Assembly (NCBI GenBank): GCA_024336345.1
Contig: JANFOG010000012.1
Coordinates: forward strand, 1,116,001-1,180,000
Direction: 5' to 3'
Length of the DNA stretch: 64,000 bases
From: Mariannaea sp. PMI_226
Lineage: Eukaryota > Ascomycota > Sordariomycetes > Hypocreales > Nectriaceae
The notes under the pieces are model-generated. The model saw only the letters and a list, made by a program, of their open reading frames with translations. It did not search any database and was not told the DNA's origin. Below, piece after piece: positions 32,825 through 45,373 of this stretch (position 1 is its first letter; the number at the start of each line of letters is the position of its first letter). The translations under genes and the position numbers were made by a program.

Positions 32825-34509
32825 TCTGTTCCTCTTGTCTCCTCCCACCTTCAGTCTCCGCTCCGTAAAGTGGAGTCGTTATCCGCTGCTCCTCGCTCGC
32901 CGCTCGCTGCTGCTTCAAGGCTCCAAGGGTTGCGCTCTGACAGTGGTACCTGGCGGCTGGGTGCAAGTACTAAAGGTAGTGTGGTACATTTCTGCCCATG
33001 TCGGTTACCTTCTGCAGCCCACTCCATCAACTATAAAGGTGGATCCATGGGGGTTTGTCCCGGGGGTGTGTCTGGGGCTCTCGCCGCCTCAGTGAGAGGT
33101 GAGAGGACTCCCTTCCTAGGTTGGCGAGAACCCCCGGTCACTTTATGGTCCGCACAGCTTTTCCCAGCGTCTTTACTATTGCTCATTGCCAGTTGCCCGC
33201 AAGGATCCTACAAATGGCCCGCTGCATAGGCTCCACACAAAGCCGCCCTGAACCAGCCGGGGCTCAAGTACCTCCAGCCCTGCTGGAAGTACTGTAGCCT
33301 CGAAGGTATCCCAGCAAGTACGTACCTCAGCTCTGTTCAAACATCCAAGGTACAGCAATACTGTACGTGCTTGTCTTGCCTCCATAGCGCCTCCCGTCAG
33401 AGTGGAGGAGGCCCCCCCTTTGGTCTTTTTGGGGTGGGCGGCCTGACCAGCAAGCCCGGCGTGCTTCCCCTTGCCTTTGAATCCCTGCCTGGAAGCTGTT
33501 GATGTTGAGGGGAGGGGGGGGGGGAGGATGTTTTTTTTGGGATGAGGGAGGGGAGCCGCCCATCCTGCAATTGGCACCGAAAGCTCATTAACGCATTGGC
33601 AACTTCTATTGTTATTATTGTATCACGACACACTGTTGGTACATGTGCCTAATTTCTATTACCTTGGTTGTTTTTAAAAGACTATCCAAGATATCCCCAA
33701 ATTACCTGGTTGGTCTGTCATTGATTAATAAGGAGCAGGCGGTCTTCCAAAATAACATAGTACTTGCGAAAAGTGGTTTTTCTACATACGTACTATGCAC
33801 CCTCCTCCATTCATGAGAAGCCGCCAGAGTTCTTGATGCGTTGATGGGAGCGTTGTGTCAGTGACGATGCAGAGCCTGGTGGTGGTCTAAGCTGCCCACC
33901 CAGGGCGTGTAGTGGAGGAGGGCGTGTACATAAGAGGGGGTGCATGTTTGTCCGGTGCTGGCCCCTGCTTCTTTCAACCCTTCCCTTGCTGGCTCTAGTA
34001 GCCTCCGCTGTACCTTCCAAACCTTGCACATGGAGTACTGGAGCACGGGCGTTGACTGGCTGTGGCCTTTCCTTCCTTGACTGGGACCTTCATCGCCTCT
34101 TTTCCGGCTCTGCCTTTTTTTTTCCCACCCTTCCTCCTTACATCAACTCCCATCGCGGGTCACGTCTTCATCGCGCAAAAGTCTTCCGATAGCGATATCT
34201 CGGTATCGTTTATCGCTGTATCCTCAACTGCCTCGTCTCGGGCTACCTCGAAAACTCGAAGCGCCTCTCATCGTCGCGCGTTCGCGTCCTCTCCTTTTTA
34301 CCCACTTTTGTACTTGGGTTGTTCGCCTTGCTGGTGCGCGCCAGCCTCTTCGCATCAAACTTCAGTGCCGAAAACTGTCATCGACTCTTGAAAACCGCGC
34401 CCCTCCCGTCTCAGCCCCTCGATCTATAATCGTATTCCATCAACACTTCAATTCTCGCCCTCGCGGCTAGCGTTCCGGACTTTGTCATCGCAGAGTCCCA
34501 TAAAGCGCA

Positions 34510-36653
34510 ATGTCAATGTATCCCCATCGAGGCATGGGGGCTCCCCCCGGTAACTCTGCCCGGCTCAATGAGCTACTTGAGCAAATCCGAGCAGAGTTCG
34601 AGACACAGTTGCGCCAGACTGAAGGATTTGAGCATCAGAGTACGTGCACACATTGCCTATTGGGCATAAAACCTCCTCTAACACCCCCCTTCCCCCCTTC
34701 GCCATGGCTCCAGCCGATGGCCAGTTGCGATCATCACCCCTATACGATGTCGCCAAACCTAGACTTCAAGGCTAATCCATCCTCCCAGTCTCTGCGCAAG
34801 TCAGTGAGATGCAACTTGTGCGCGAAAAGGTCTACGCCATGGAACAGACGCACATGACTCTCAAACAAAAGTAGTTCTTTTCCATCTAAACTCAGCTTGG
34901 ACCATTATTTACTGACTTGCTCGATTCACATAGGTATGAGGAGGAGATCAGTATGCTCCGCCATCAACTTGATGCCGCTAGGAAAGGTGCCCCTCAGCCA
35001 GGACTTCCCGGTCCCCCTCAGCATGCTGGCCCTTCCCAGCAGCCTCCTTCTATCGCCCCGGGTAACGGTCTTTTCAGCGGTATAATGGCTGGTGGAAGCC
35101 AAGGTGGCCTCGCTCCGCCCCAGCAACAACAGCAGGGTCAGCAGCAAGGCCAACAGCAGCCTCCCGCACAGCAGCAGGCGCCGCCTCAACCGCAAGGTCA
35201 ACATGCTCCCCCTCAGGACCAGCAGATGGGCCCTCAGCACCAGATGGGCCAGGGTCCTCCTGGCCTTTCCGTCCCCCCTCCTCACCCGAATAGCCAACAA
35301 CCGCCATACTCTCAGGGCTACCCTCAAGGTCCCGTATCCAATGGCATGGGCCCTCAGCCTCCTCAAACCACCGCCTCTCCCGGCCCCAGTCGCCGAGGTA
35401 TCGGCCGTCCTCCCAACGCCGTTGGCCCTGCGACTCCGCAGATCAACACTCCCGTTCCCTACCCCGGCAATGCCCAGTCGCCACAAGTTAGCCACCCTAC
35501 TCCTGACCATGCCCGTATGGGTGGCCCTCGTGCTCCTCCTGTGGGTAATGCCCTGGGGGATCTCGAGGTTGATGCTGTGGCTCCTCATAATAAGAAGACT
35601 GGTAACGACTGGTATGCCATCTTCAACCCCCAGGTTCAGCGCGTCCTGGATGTCGATCTCGTCCACTCTCTCAGCCACGAGAGTGTGGTTTGCTGTGTGA
35701 GGTTCAGTCACGATGGCAAGTACGTTGCCACTGGTTGCAACCGATCTGCTCAAATTTTTGATGTCCAGACGGGTGAGAAGGTTTGTGTTCTTGAAGACCA
35801 TGCAGCTTCTGACATGGCTACCGATCTGTACATCCGCAGTGTTTGCTTTAGTCCGGATGGTCGCTACCTTGCGACCGGTGCCGAGGACAAGCTTATTCGA
35901 GTAAGTAGAACTTTGCCTACAACAAGCATCCTCCATCGCGTCTCACTAACAAAACCATAGGTTTGGGATATTCAAACTCGATCAATTCGCAATCACTTCT
36001 CGGGTCACGAGCAAGATATTTACTCTCTAGACTTTGCGCGTGACGGACGAACTATTGCATCCGGCTCCGGCGACAGGACTGTTCGTCTGTGGGATATCGA
36101 GCAGGGAACGAACACTCTCACTCTCACCATCGAGGATGGTGTGACAACGGTGGCTATCTCGCCAGACACCCAGTACGTGGCCGCAGGTTCTCTCGACAAG
36201 AGTGTTCGAGTTTGGGACATCCACTCTGGCTTCCTTGTAGAACGCCTGGAAGGCCCAGATGGTCATAAGGATTCTGTCTACTCTGTTGCCTTCTCACCCA
36301 ACGGCAAGGATCTCGTGTCTGGCAGTTTGGATCGAACCATCAAGATGTGGGAGCTCAGCACCCCTCGCAATGGTAACAATCCTGGACCCAAGGGAGGCAA
36401 GTGTGTTAAGACCTTTGAGGGTCACCGAGACTTCGTCCTTTCGGTCGCACTCACACCCGACGCAAACTGGGTGCTGTCTGGATCCAAGGACAGAGGCGTT
36501 CAGTTCTGGGATCCCCGAACTGGGACTACGCAGCTCATGCTTCAGGGACATAAGAACTCGGTCATCTCGGTGGCTCCCAGCCCACAAGGTGGCTACTTTG
36601 CCACTGGCTCGGGTGACATGAAGGCCCGCATTTGGTCTTATCGTCCTTACTAG
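34510..36653 (+). CDS. TUP1: Transcriptional corepressor Tup1 (RCO-1/TupA)
   Basis: A general repressor that works with the Ssn6/Cyc8 partner, recruited by DNA-binding factors in the nucleus. Four exons, 34510..34639, 34789..34870, 34934..35900 and 35961..36653, give 623 residues. The N-terminal tetramerisation and Ssn6-binding helix (about 1-90) includes [21 protein letters not shown] and [17 protein letters not shown] Gln/Pro-rich linker follows (about 95-260, with repeated QQQ and QPP), then a seven-bladed WD40 propeller (about 300-620) with repeats ending in IFDVQ, VWDIQ, LWDIE, VWDIH, MWEL, FWDPR and IWSY. It sits at the end of an 8.5-kb gene-free stretch, and its CT-rich leader holds two upstream ORFs (33944-34192 and 34030-34080). 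Confidence 0.96.
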
Positions 36654-37315
36654 ATAGCACTTGTGTTTTGTCTTTATCATGATTCTGTCTTTTTTGATTG
36701 TTTTGGTGTCGTGCTTACGGTCTCTGGCGTCGAATAAGTTTGCAAAAGCAATCAGAGGCAATGCTGAAGGAAGACGGGGGCAAAGAAAAATAATTGCCAT
36801 GCTCAGAATGGAAGAAGGCCTTCTTGAGAGAGAGAGAGAGAGAGGAGAGGCAAGGAGGGGAAGAATTTTTGGAGCAAAGTGATGGGTTACGGGAGCTTGA
36901 TTGTGCCTGGGAAGCGGGAGTGACGACGACTGTTACTGTTTCTTTGGATAAGAACATGCCGGTGCTCTCGGCCTGGTGGGAAGGGTGATGGATATCTGTG
37001 GGTGGCGCTATGGGAAGGAATTAAGAAGCAAACCGATTACACTCGAATGCGTGGGAGGGGGGGTTCTTGTAAGGAATATTTGTTGGGTTGACACTTTTTT
37101 GTCGTTTGTTTTGTGTGCTTATAATGAATGATTACTCCTCTTTTTTTTTCACTTCCTACGATTGATTGAGTAGGGGTTTTTCGATACATTATTTTTTCAG
37201 AGCGCCACTTTGCTGTGTGAACTATTTGGACTGTAGAATGACCTCGCAGTTGTGCAGAAGAAGGGATATGGGGTATATAAGTGGTATGCCGAAGGTGAAA
37301 CGCGTAAAAACTGGG
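36654..37315. other. Convergent 3' region TUP1 / RMP1-like gene
   Basis: 662 bp with a GA microsatellite at 36826-36844 and T-runs near 37140-37150. No gene seen. Confidence 0.6.
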
Positions 37316-38178
37316 CTACAGAGAGCCGAAGAGGCTTGAGAAAGCATCGCCAGCTTTCTTCTTCTTTTTCTTTCCATTGCCGTTCCTGGATGTGTCTTTC
37401 GTAACTTCATTGGAGGAGTTCTTGGCAGACTTCCCTGGTTTGATGTCATTGGACGGATCTTTAGAGGATGCTGGATTATCCATTGATTCTGCCGAGGTTT
37501 TATTTGTAGTGTTAGATATGGCTAGATCATGGCGGGAAATCACAATGCCCATGTCAACATTTGGATGAGGGGAAGCAAGGTTGTCTGAGGAAGGAATTGT
37601 GTCCGGTCCTTGTGTTGATGTCTGGGTCACGGCGGCGCTGGAAGAAGAGGGATTGGGGTTGGAGGAGGTGTGATTGGAGGGGACGAGGTCGGATAGAAGG
37701 CGACTGATGCGTGCGAGGACGGCGAGGAGCATGAGACCAAGGGGCGCATGTTGGTTATCAGCAGCAAGCTGGGTAAAAGCACTAATGAAGACTGTCAGGA
37801 ATGAAGTCGAGGGAGGAGTTGCTGGTAGACGACATACACATAGGTGCGCGGGACGATGTGACTAGCCATCCATCTGGCTTGGACGACGGATGGGAGTTCG
37901 TCATCGGACTTGCTAGGGCGGCGCAGGAGGGAGGCAGCGAGGGAACGAGTTGCGCGACGGAGGAGACCAAAGGCGCGCCACCAGTGCGAGGATGAATGTT
38001 GGTTGCGGTGACGGTGAGCGACGGCCTGGAGGATGGGTAGGAGAGGGGAGAGCGAGGCTTGTGTCTGAGTAAGGATTTCTACTGAGGGCGAAGAGGATGA
38101 CGGGGATGAGGACTCGAGGTTGGACTTGGACTTGGACCTTGATGAGGATTTGAGGGGAGGGGGCGGTCGTGGTGGCAT
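37316..38178 (-). CDS. RNase MRP subunit RMP1-like protein
   Basis: Predicted RNA-binding subunit of RNase MRP, the nucleolar ribozyme that cleaves pre-rRNA. Two exons, complement 37316..37781 and 37838..38178 (56-bp intron), give 268 residues. After a Pro/Ser/Lys-rich N-terminus (1-35) comes the domain of about residues 40-150 with SPLLPILQAVAHRHRNQH, SSHWWRAFGLLRRATR and LGLMLLAVLARISRLL; the HR.RNQH...WW pattern is the hallmark of the Rmp1 RNA-binding domain. The C-terminal third is low-complexity and ends in a polylysine stretch (GKKKKKKAGDAFSSLFGSL), which suggests a nucleolar signal. Identification rests on this short pattern, so it is less sure than its neighbours. Divergent from the AVT gene. 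Confidence 0.75.
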
Positions 38179-40335
38179 GATAGATGTGTGGTAATTGGTC
38201 AGGATGGAAGAGCCTCTTTCTGCGGGGTAACAAGCATTCGATGAGCGATGAGGGGGCGATGATGGTGTAAGTGGTTCGATTTGGGTGTGGTGTGCGCTGC
38301 GCAGCGCTGTGCAGGGAGTAATGAAGTGATGGAGAAAAAAAAACGATGCGCAAATGTCGTTGGTGACAGGGCGGGAAATGACGTGCATCAACCGTTTCCT
38401 CCCCATACATATTAATTTGATGGGTGATAAGAGAAGCTTGACTTGTAACGGGCTGATAAGATAAGATATTTTTCTCTCTCTTTTGGACATGGGTCCAGGA
38501 TTAGAGGGAGAGAGGGCTGACTGAGCGAAGGACGGAGCCAATGTACGTCCAGATTACGGATACCGTAGATAGGTATTCTCGGGAACTCGACTTATTACAA
38601 TATACTCAATCGCCTTATTATTATTTAGTGAGTAGGGAATTCTGCATTTCTGGGTGATGCACAGACGCTGATAGCACTATTGCAGGATAGGAGGAAGGAA
38701 GGAAGAAGATGGTGAAAACCACTCTTTAACACAAGGCAAAATTTCTTGATCCTCACCTTCATCATGCACTAACAGACCCTTGGGGAGAAGCCATGTATCT
38801 ATTCAAAGGCACACCAGCATTTGCGGCTCAGCAACACCCGGTAATGAAGGCGCAAGGTTCCCTGGCCTGGAGCTAACAACGATCAGAAGCTTGTCGTGTC
38901 TCCACCAGCTCCCGGTACAATCGGACGAGGTGATTCAGACGACGGTGACGGAGTAAGTGAGATCTGTACCGCTGGAACCGTTGCAGCCGGCAAACAGGAA
39001 GAAATATATTAATGTAAACAAACTAGAAAGTTTACGACACTATACTCAACGTTGATAGTTTGTTCCGCAATCGCATCACGGTTCTCGCTGCTCTCGAGCC
39101 TGACCACTATCCACCACGAGACCACATGCCCTTTTATTTCTTCATCCTGGCGCGCGACTGCAGCTTTGCGACCTTCCCAACTCCTCTTAGCGAGAAAACG
39201 GATCGGATCCAGTGTTATTGTAGTTAACGTTGGAGCGAGCCCTTCTGGTGCTAGGGGACTCCATTCGTCCCGGCGGTTCGCGCCACCAACACCGACCAAC
39301 AGATGAGCGCAAACAGATTTGTGTCAGAATCCACTTGGCAGGCCTGAACATGACAGTATGTATGACATGCTTGTAATGAGAATCGGTCAATACGATGATG
39401 GCTACTATTGCACTACAGACTACACTATCGTTATCACCCTCCCCCCCTTCTCCAACTTCTGCCCTGCATGGTGAGAAACCAGAGCGTACGCTATCTCATA
39501 CCCAATCGCCGAGGACCAAGCCTAGTTGATACCAGCCTGTTGTTTATCGGACAGTAGCTCCCGTTTATCATCTACTACGTACATAACAACAGTATGTATA
39601 AGGTATAGCTGAAGCCCACTGGTTCAGTTCCATCTTCTTTGCGATAAGCGCGATATCTTGTTGTCAAATCTCCCTCTCGGCCCGCTCCCTTCACGAGCCT
39701 TGGAGAGCTAAGAATCATTGCTCGCCTCGTTGGTTGCCTCTTTTCTCCTTCCTAGTCTTTTCCTCTCTCCTCTCCACCCTTCAACTACACTGCTATTACC
39801 ACTAGAGTTGTGGTCTAATTCTTCATTCTTTGTTGGCGCAGGTTCTCAAGTGACGTTTCTCGCACCGCCGAAATCCTTCGCAAACCCTCACAACTTCTAT
39901 CCAGTAGTAGTGAAACGACTGCCTTTGTCACCACCGATTGCGGTTTCTCTCGGGTTCCTCTTAGCCGTTTGATCCCACTTCTCGGCTTCTCTCAACCGTT
40001 CCTTGCCAACCTGAAAATTTTCCTTCTTCTCTTTCCAATAAGAAGACCCTTTGCTTCTTACTCAAGCTATTGGCCCAAAAAAAAAAGGCCTTTGGTCTTC
40101 GTCCTTTGCCGCCCGTGCTTCGTTGCCACCCCGCCACCACTTTTGCCCTATTCGGTGTGGTGGGGGAATAACTAGATAACTACCCAAAACAAGGCTGCAA
40201 GGGTAGCAGGCGGGTAGTTGCGGTGATTTTTTCTTAGCAGCAAAGAGAAATCCCTATAACTGTCTGTTCAACCAGAGTGAGCCTGGCGAAGAAAAGAGCT
40301 CAAGGTCCTGTTGCTGGTCGTATAGTTTACAGAAA
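38179..40335. other. Divergent intergenic region RMP1-like / AVT transporter
   Basis: About 2.2 kb. The right 600 bp (39700-40335) is a CT-rich leader of the transporter gene. The middle contains several short frames without Met start or family match, including one on the plus strand (39052-39306) beginning at TTG. No gene called. Confidence 0.55.
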
Positions 40336-42684
40336 ATGCCCCAAGCTACACGGAAACCTAGCAATTGGGATGAATACGATGGCAGACCTTCTCCTACCGC
40401 GGGTGGGAGTATGACGTCAAGTTTCCTCCCCGACGACCAGGCCATAGCCGACGACGACGACGACAACGACGACAATGACGCTGGTCATGCCCAGGGCCTT
40501 GGTGCGTTCGTAAACAGAAGACGGTACGGTACTTCCCTCCTTCGCATCTAGACGTTCATGAGCTCTATGAAGCTGACTTGACCACCTCAATCAACCATGC
40601 AGATCCTCTGTCACGAACCACCTTGCGGCCATCGCCGATATTGGCGGCGTGAATAGCTTCAGATCCTTCGCCCGTAGCTGGCAACGAGCCGCTGCCTTCC
40701 CCGAGGTCATTCCCCGCCGCCATAGCTTCGTCTTTACGTCTGATCAGGACGTCGACGACGAGTACTCTCGCGATCAATTCGAAGCCAGCACCTCTCATCC
40801 GGAAACGAGCTTGCTGCGGCAACGGTTTGAGGCTTTCGGTGATGGGCCAAGCACCACCAACCATGAGGCATCGCTTGGCCTTCGAAGGGGTAGCTTTCGC
40901 GATCGGGAGAACAAGCCGCTTCTTGATCCTGAGATGGCTGGCGCCTTGCCGGTTGGGTCTCTGTCCAGCCGATCTAGCATTTTTGCTGTCCCGCCGCATC
41001 TTGCCACGCCGTCCATTGTCGGCAGCTATGGTTCGCAGTATGGCACCATCGACGGCACAGTACGCCGCCGCATATCCATCGGCCATGGCGCTGCCTGGGT
41101 TGACGAGGATGTGGAAGATGGTGAAGGGGCGGCACATGGCGAGCTCCAGCCGATTCTTGTCAAGGAGGTCAAGCAGGGCGATAAGGTGGTGCTGGCAGTT
41201 GAGGGCCAGAGCACGCTGCCTCAGTCCGTCTTCAATTCCATCAATGCCATCATTGGCGTTGGCCTTCTGAGTCTTCCCTTGGCTTTCCGCATGGCCGGAT
41301 GGATTCCTGGGCTCCTCATCTTGACCCTAACAGCGGCCACCACATCTCATACAGGCAAGCTGCTGGCCAAGTGCATGGACTACGATCCCTCGCTCATCAC
41401 TTACTCGGACCTGGCCTATGTTTCGTTTGGTACTCGTGCACGAGTCATTGTCTCGGCGCTCTTCACGCTCGAACTCATCAGCGCAACTGTTGCGTTGGTG
41501 ATTTTGTTCGCCGACTCGCTCAACCTACTGCTCCCAGGATTCGCGTCGGTGAACATCTGGAAGACTGTTGCAGGTGGTTTGATCTTGGTTCTCAATGCCA
41601 TGCCATTGCGCCTGCTGAGCTACACGAGCGTGGTGGGAATCATTTCTACTTTTTGCAGTATGTGTCTTGTCCAGTTTTTGTGGCGCGCGCGCCCTCTCCC
41701 CCCTTTTCTTCCCAGCTCTTCTGGTTCTTGTTCGAGCTATAGACTCACCACCTGAATGTTTTAGTTGTCTGCATTGTCGTCATTGATGGCTTCTTAAAGC
41801 CTGATACGCCGGGTTCTCTCCGAGAGCCGGCTGTGACCCATCTTCTTCCCGAGAATTGGCTCGCTGTTCCTTTAGCATATGGTCTACTTGCTAGTCCCTG
41901 GGGCGCTCACTCTGTGTTTCCTTCGGTATGTCTGGACGAAAAAATGATGTTCGAGTATTTCCAGAGCAAATAAGATTAACCAATTCTGTATGACAGATCT
42001 ATCGCGATATGCGGCATCCATATAAGTGGAAGAAGGCTGTTGATATTACTTTTGGGTTTTCTGTAAGTTGACTTCAAGGAGCACGTGTCTGATTGCTGGC
42101 TGGCTCAATGGCTGACATTGCTCATTGTTTAGTATGTGCTGGATACATCCTTAGCCATTATCGGCCTTCTCATGTTTGGTGATGAAATCCTTGAGACTAT
42201 TACATCGAACATCCTCAAGAGTTCAGGATATCCTGAGGGCCTCACGATTGTTATGTGCATTTTCGTTGCCATCATCCCCCTGACCAAGATTCCCCTGAAT
42301 GCCCGGCCTATCATTACAACTCTGGACGTCATATTCGGAGTTCACCAGGACCAACTCCAGCATCATGGACAAGCATCAAGCGGAACCTCTGCCGTGACTA
42401 CGCAAGCTACTCGTGCCGTGATTCGAGTCCTAGTTGCCCTGTCACTCCTCGCCATCTCCATTGCCATTCCAGGCTTTGATTCGGTCTGCGCATTCCTTGG
42501 CGCCGCGCTTTGCACGCTCATCTCCGTCATTCTGCCCATCTCTTTTCATCTCAAGTTGTTTTGGCATGAGATTCCCCTGAGGGAGCGTTTAGTCTCGTTT
42601 TTGTTACTGGTCATATTCGGAGTATTTGGAGTAGTGGGGACGATCTGGACATTCTTGCCGAAACATCTCATTGGTGCTGATTAG
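40336..42684 (+). CDS. Vacuolar amino acid transporter, AVT1/SLC32 type
   Basis: An H+-coupled amino acid transporter of the AAAP family, expected in the vacuolar membrane. Five exons, 40336..40523, 40603..41657, 41765..41925, 41997..42062 and 42133..42684, give 673 residues. A long hydrophilic N-terminus (about 1-265) includes an acidic run (DDDDDNDDND, near 39-48) and a Ser/Arg-rich region. The transporter core starts at GQSTLPQSVFNSINAIIGVGLLSLP, the AAAP signature, followed by ten or eleven membrane segments up to residue 670. Other family marks are LPENWLAVPLAYGLLASPWGAHSVFP and DMRHPYKWKKAVDITFGFSY. The long N-terminal extension is usual for Avt1 and distinguishes it from Avt3-7. Confidence 0.93.
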
Positions 42685-45373
42685 GAGCGGTTGTCATCTT
42701 TTTTTTTTCTTTTTTGCCTATGAATTTGTTCATTTTCTGGCTTGTTACTCCTTTTGGGAAAGGGGGAGAGAATATTCCATGGGGTGTTCATCGATGTTTC
42801 TGTCTCTTTTCTTTTTTTCACATGGGAAGTCTTTTTTCTACGCTGATAGACGACACTCGGTCCTCTTTGAACATGGTGCAACGAACAAGCTAGCTGGACA
42901 TCAGGTCTCGAGACCGAGGATAGGACATGTGCCAGCCCCCTGCCTCCCTGTCTAGTTCACTGAGTTGGATGTGAAGAAGAATTGCTTAGAGAGATGTATA
43001 CCAAGTACAATACAACCCGATTTAGAGACAGAGACTGTAATGTGCGGTACCGTAACAGACAAGGTTGTGTGTGCATGTAATGCATGCATCCTTTTCATAT
43101 ACCGGTGTCATTGCTCGACTCTCGACGGCACTGTAAAGGTGATATATCATGTTAATCATTGCTGCAGATCGCCTTGCACGGTGTTACATCTGTAATGCCT
43201 TCCCAGCCTATCGGCATCTATCCCCTCCCGCCTCCATCTTTTGCTTCGCCACTGATGATCCTACGACCATATCATGCACTAAGTGGTAATTACTACATAG
43301 TACACACGTACTGTGCAACTGCTTGCTCTACACCATCTCTCTCTATCTCTTCCCTCCCTCGCTCCCCGCTCCTTTTATCACGGGCCGCAAATGCAGAAAC
43401 TTACTACTACCCGTCAGTCCACCCAGTTTCAATCGGGGTTTCGGCTCGTGTTCTTTTTATTTCCAAGGGTACTAGGCCCATCTGGTACCGGTAGCTGGTG
43501 TTTCAATGGGCAAACAAAATATGCTGTCACAGACAGAAGAAAGGGGAGGGGGGAGAGAGTCAAGAAGCGAATTGTCTGGTAAAAACCGACTGATGTATGC
43601 ATGCGGACAAACGGACAGGCGTGTAAACAAGAAGACTAGAGAGAGAGCGAAACCGGAGTCATGAAGATCGTATCAATAAAAAAGAATTATGGGTGGATGC
43701 GTGCATAAAAAAACAGAATCCGGGAACTTTTGGATGGGATTTTGATTCGGCATTGGCCGGATTCGTCGTATGTTTTGTCGTTATCAGCAAATGGTCATGC
43801 AAATGCAAAACAAGAGAGTGACATTGACGTTTTCGAACGTCACAATTTTGTCCCCCAAAAGACAAGCGGCCTACCCTGTACTTTGGTTTGCGTCTCTCCG
43901 AAACCTGAATTGCTTCGACCCTTGGAGCTTGTTGTTGCACTCGGTGCTGCATGGTCACAGACACACTTCCACAATGATATACACACATACATATCCTGCG
44001 TGCAGCGTCTCAGAATATCTATTGTTTTCTTGTAGCCCATCATCCCAATCAACATCAGCCAGCAGCCCCCCCCCTCCCCCAAAGTTGACCATTAACTTAG
44101 TGTGCCCGCCCCCATGCTGCACCTGTATGCTCAAGAGCATTGCCTCAGACCACGCCCATTTCATCATGATGCAGCAGCACTCACACCTATCACTCACACC
44201 TATCACTAGAGAGCACCATAGTGGTTAAAAAGGAACCAAAAAAGAAAGAAAAATATCAAGACGTACAAGATGGCGTGCCTCCGCGCACAGTGCATGGAAA
44301 ATTGACCACTTATTCTTCTGATATACCCCCCTCCTTTTGCACATCCATTCATATCACATCACCTCCTCATTTTCTGCTGCTGCCCCTCCTCCCATTGACG
44401 CATTATTCAATGGCTGAGTGCGCATCAACATGCATATTGCCTGACTGACCGACCACCGTATACTTTCTGTTTTTGAAACCATTTTTAACCATGGCAGGCC
44501 TCGTTCTGTCCCTCGTGAGGTTTGAAGAGTTGTTCCATGGCGCAATCCATTTCCTGTGATAATGTGACAGCATACGTGGTAATATACGTAAATTACACAC
44601 ACATACATGTATGTATATGTATGTATGTGTGTATGTATGTATGTATGTATGTATCTACGTATCGAATACAATTGAGGAAAGGGAGGTCGTGTCGCTGACG
44701 CCTTATCAGCCAAGATAGGCAAATGAAGTATACCTACCACCTTGATAACGATGCAGTAACCAACAGACAATCAGACTAATGCCATCCATCCATCTGTCAC
44801 GCGATATTAACCGTCAAAGCTGGAGAGAGGCACAGTCAGATATGTCAGTTCTAGTCCGGTCATAGTCCACTGTGTACTGCCGCCTTCACTGACTTGTCTA
44901 TTCCGAACAACCCCCATCGATCTCCCCTCTCGCTAAGCAGGTAACATAGGTTGCATCCATCACATCATGATGTATGCACCAGCGTGCATGCATGCACGCA
45001 CGCATGCAGACACAACGAATGGATGCTGGCCATTGCAACCAAACATAGTATGTACTTACGGCCCAAACAGGGGAGACACAATGGCCTGCTACGAGACGAT
45101 TTCTGTTTGAATCCGCCCGCCTCACGCACTGATGGTGTGGTGTAAGGAGCGCAGAATAGTACTACGTTTCTCATGGGCTTCAATCAGACGGATCTTTGTG
45201 CCTACGGTTACGGTTGTGGAACATTGATTGAGTGGGTAACTTCTGGTATTTCGGCCATTATTGCTAAATATCTAATACACAGAAAGCGAGTTAAGGCTCA
45301 TCTCTCTCCATCAGGAGAAGAGTCATGGCCCAACCCAACATTGAGGGCTGATCTAGAGACTCAGTCTCATCAT
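42685..45373. other. Long convergent gap AVT / kinase (about 2.7 kb)
   Basis: Two convergent genes are separated by 2.7 kb with no supported gene. T-runs follow the AVT stop (42700-42715, 42811-42820). GCATGC-type alternating words occur near 44983-45009, and a tetranucleotide microsatellite is listed separately. Confidence 0.55.
44607..44654 (+). repeat. ATGT tetranucleotide microsatellite
   Basis: About twelve units of ATGT/GTAT with two interruptions. Confidence 0.85.

Larger units (their letters stand above)
25988..34509. other. Gene desert 2 (about 8.5 kb) between divergent ERG3 and TUP1
   Basis: No frame here is recognisable. It holds the ERG3 leader and promoter (about 25988-26600), a T/G homopolymer junction near 28339-28360, an alternating purine-pyrimidine tract, a 302-codon frame without fungal codon bias (30600-31508), a TG microsatellite, long G/T runs near 33505-33540, and the CT-rich TUP1 leader with upstream ORFs (33944-34509). 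Confidence 0.55.

Noticed and set aside
32624..33229. 201-codon frame in desert 2
   Set aside because: It runs through the TG microsatellite (CVCVCVC) and has no coding bias; most likely chance.
34926..35936. 336-codon minus-strand frame antisense to TUP1
   Set aside because: A shadow of the biased TUP1 exon 3; the repeats of Leu/Arg reflect the Gln/Pro-rich codons on the other strand.
39052..39306. Possible mitochondrial-targeted exon (RGLHSSRRFAPP)
   Set aside because: The frame starts at TTG, has no clear splice partner and no downstream coding sequence.
40565..41137. 190-codon minus-strand frame inside the AVT gene
   Set aside because: Antisense to AVT exon 2, without a recognisable motif.
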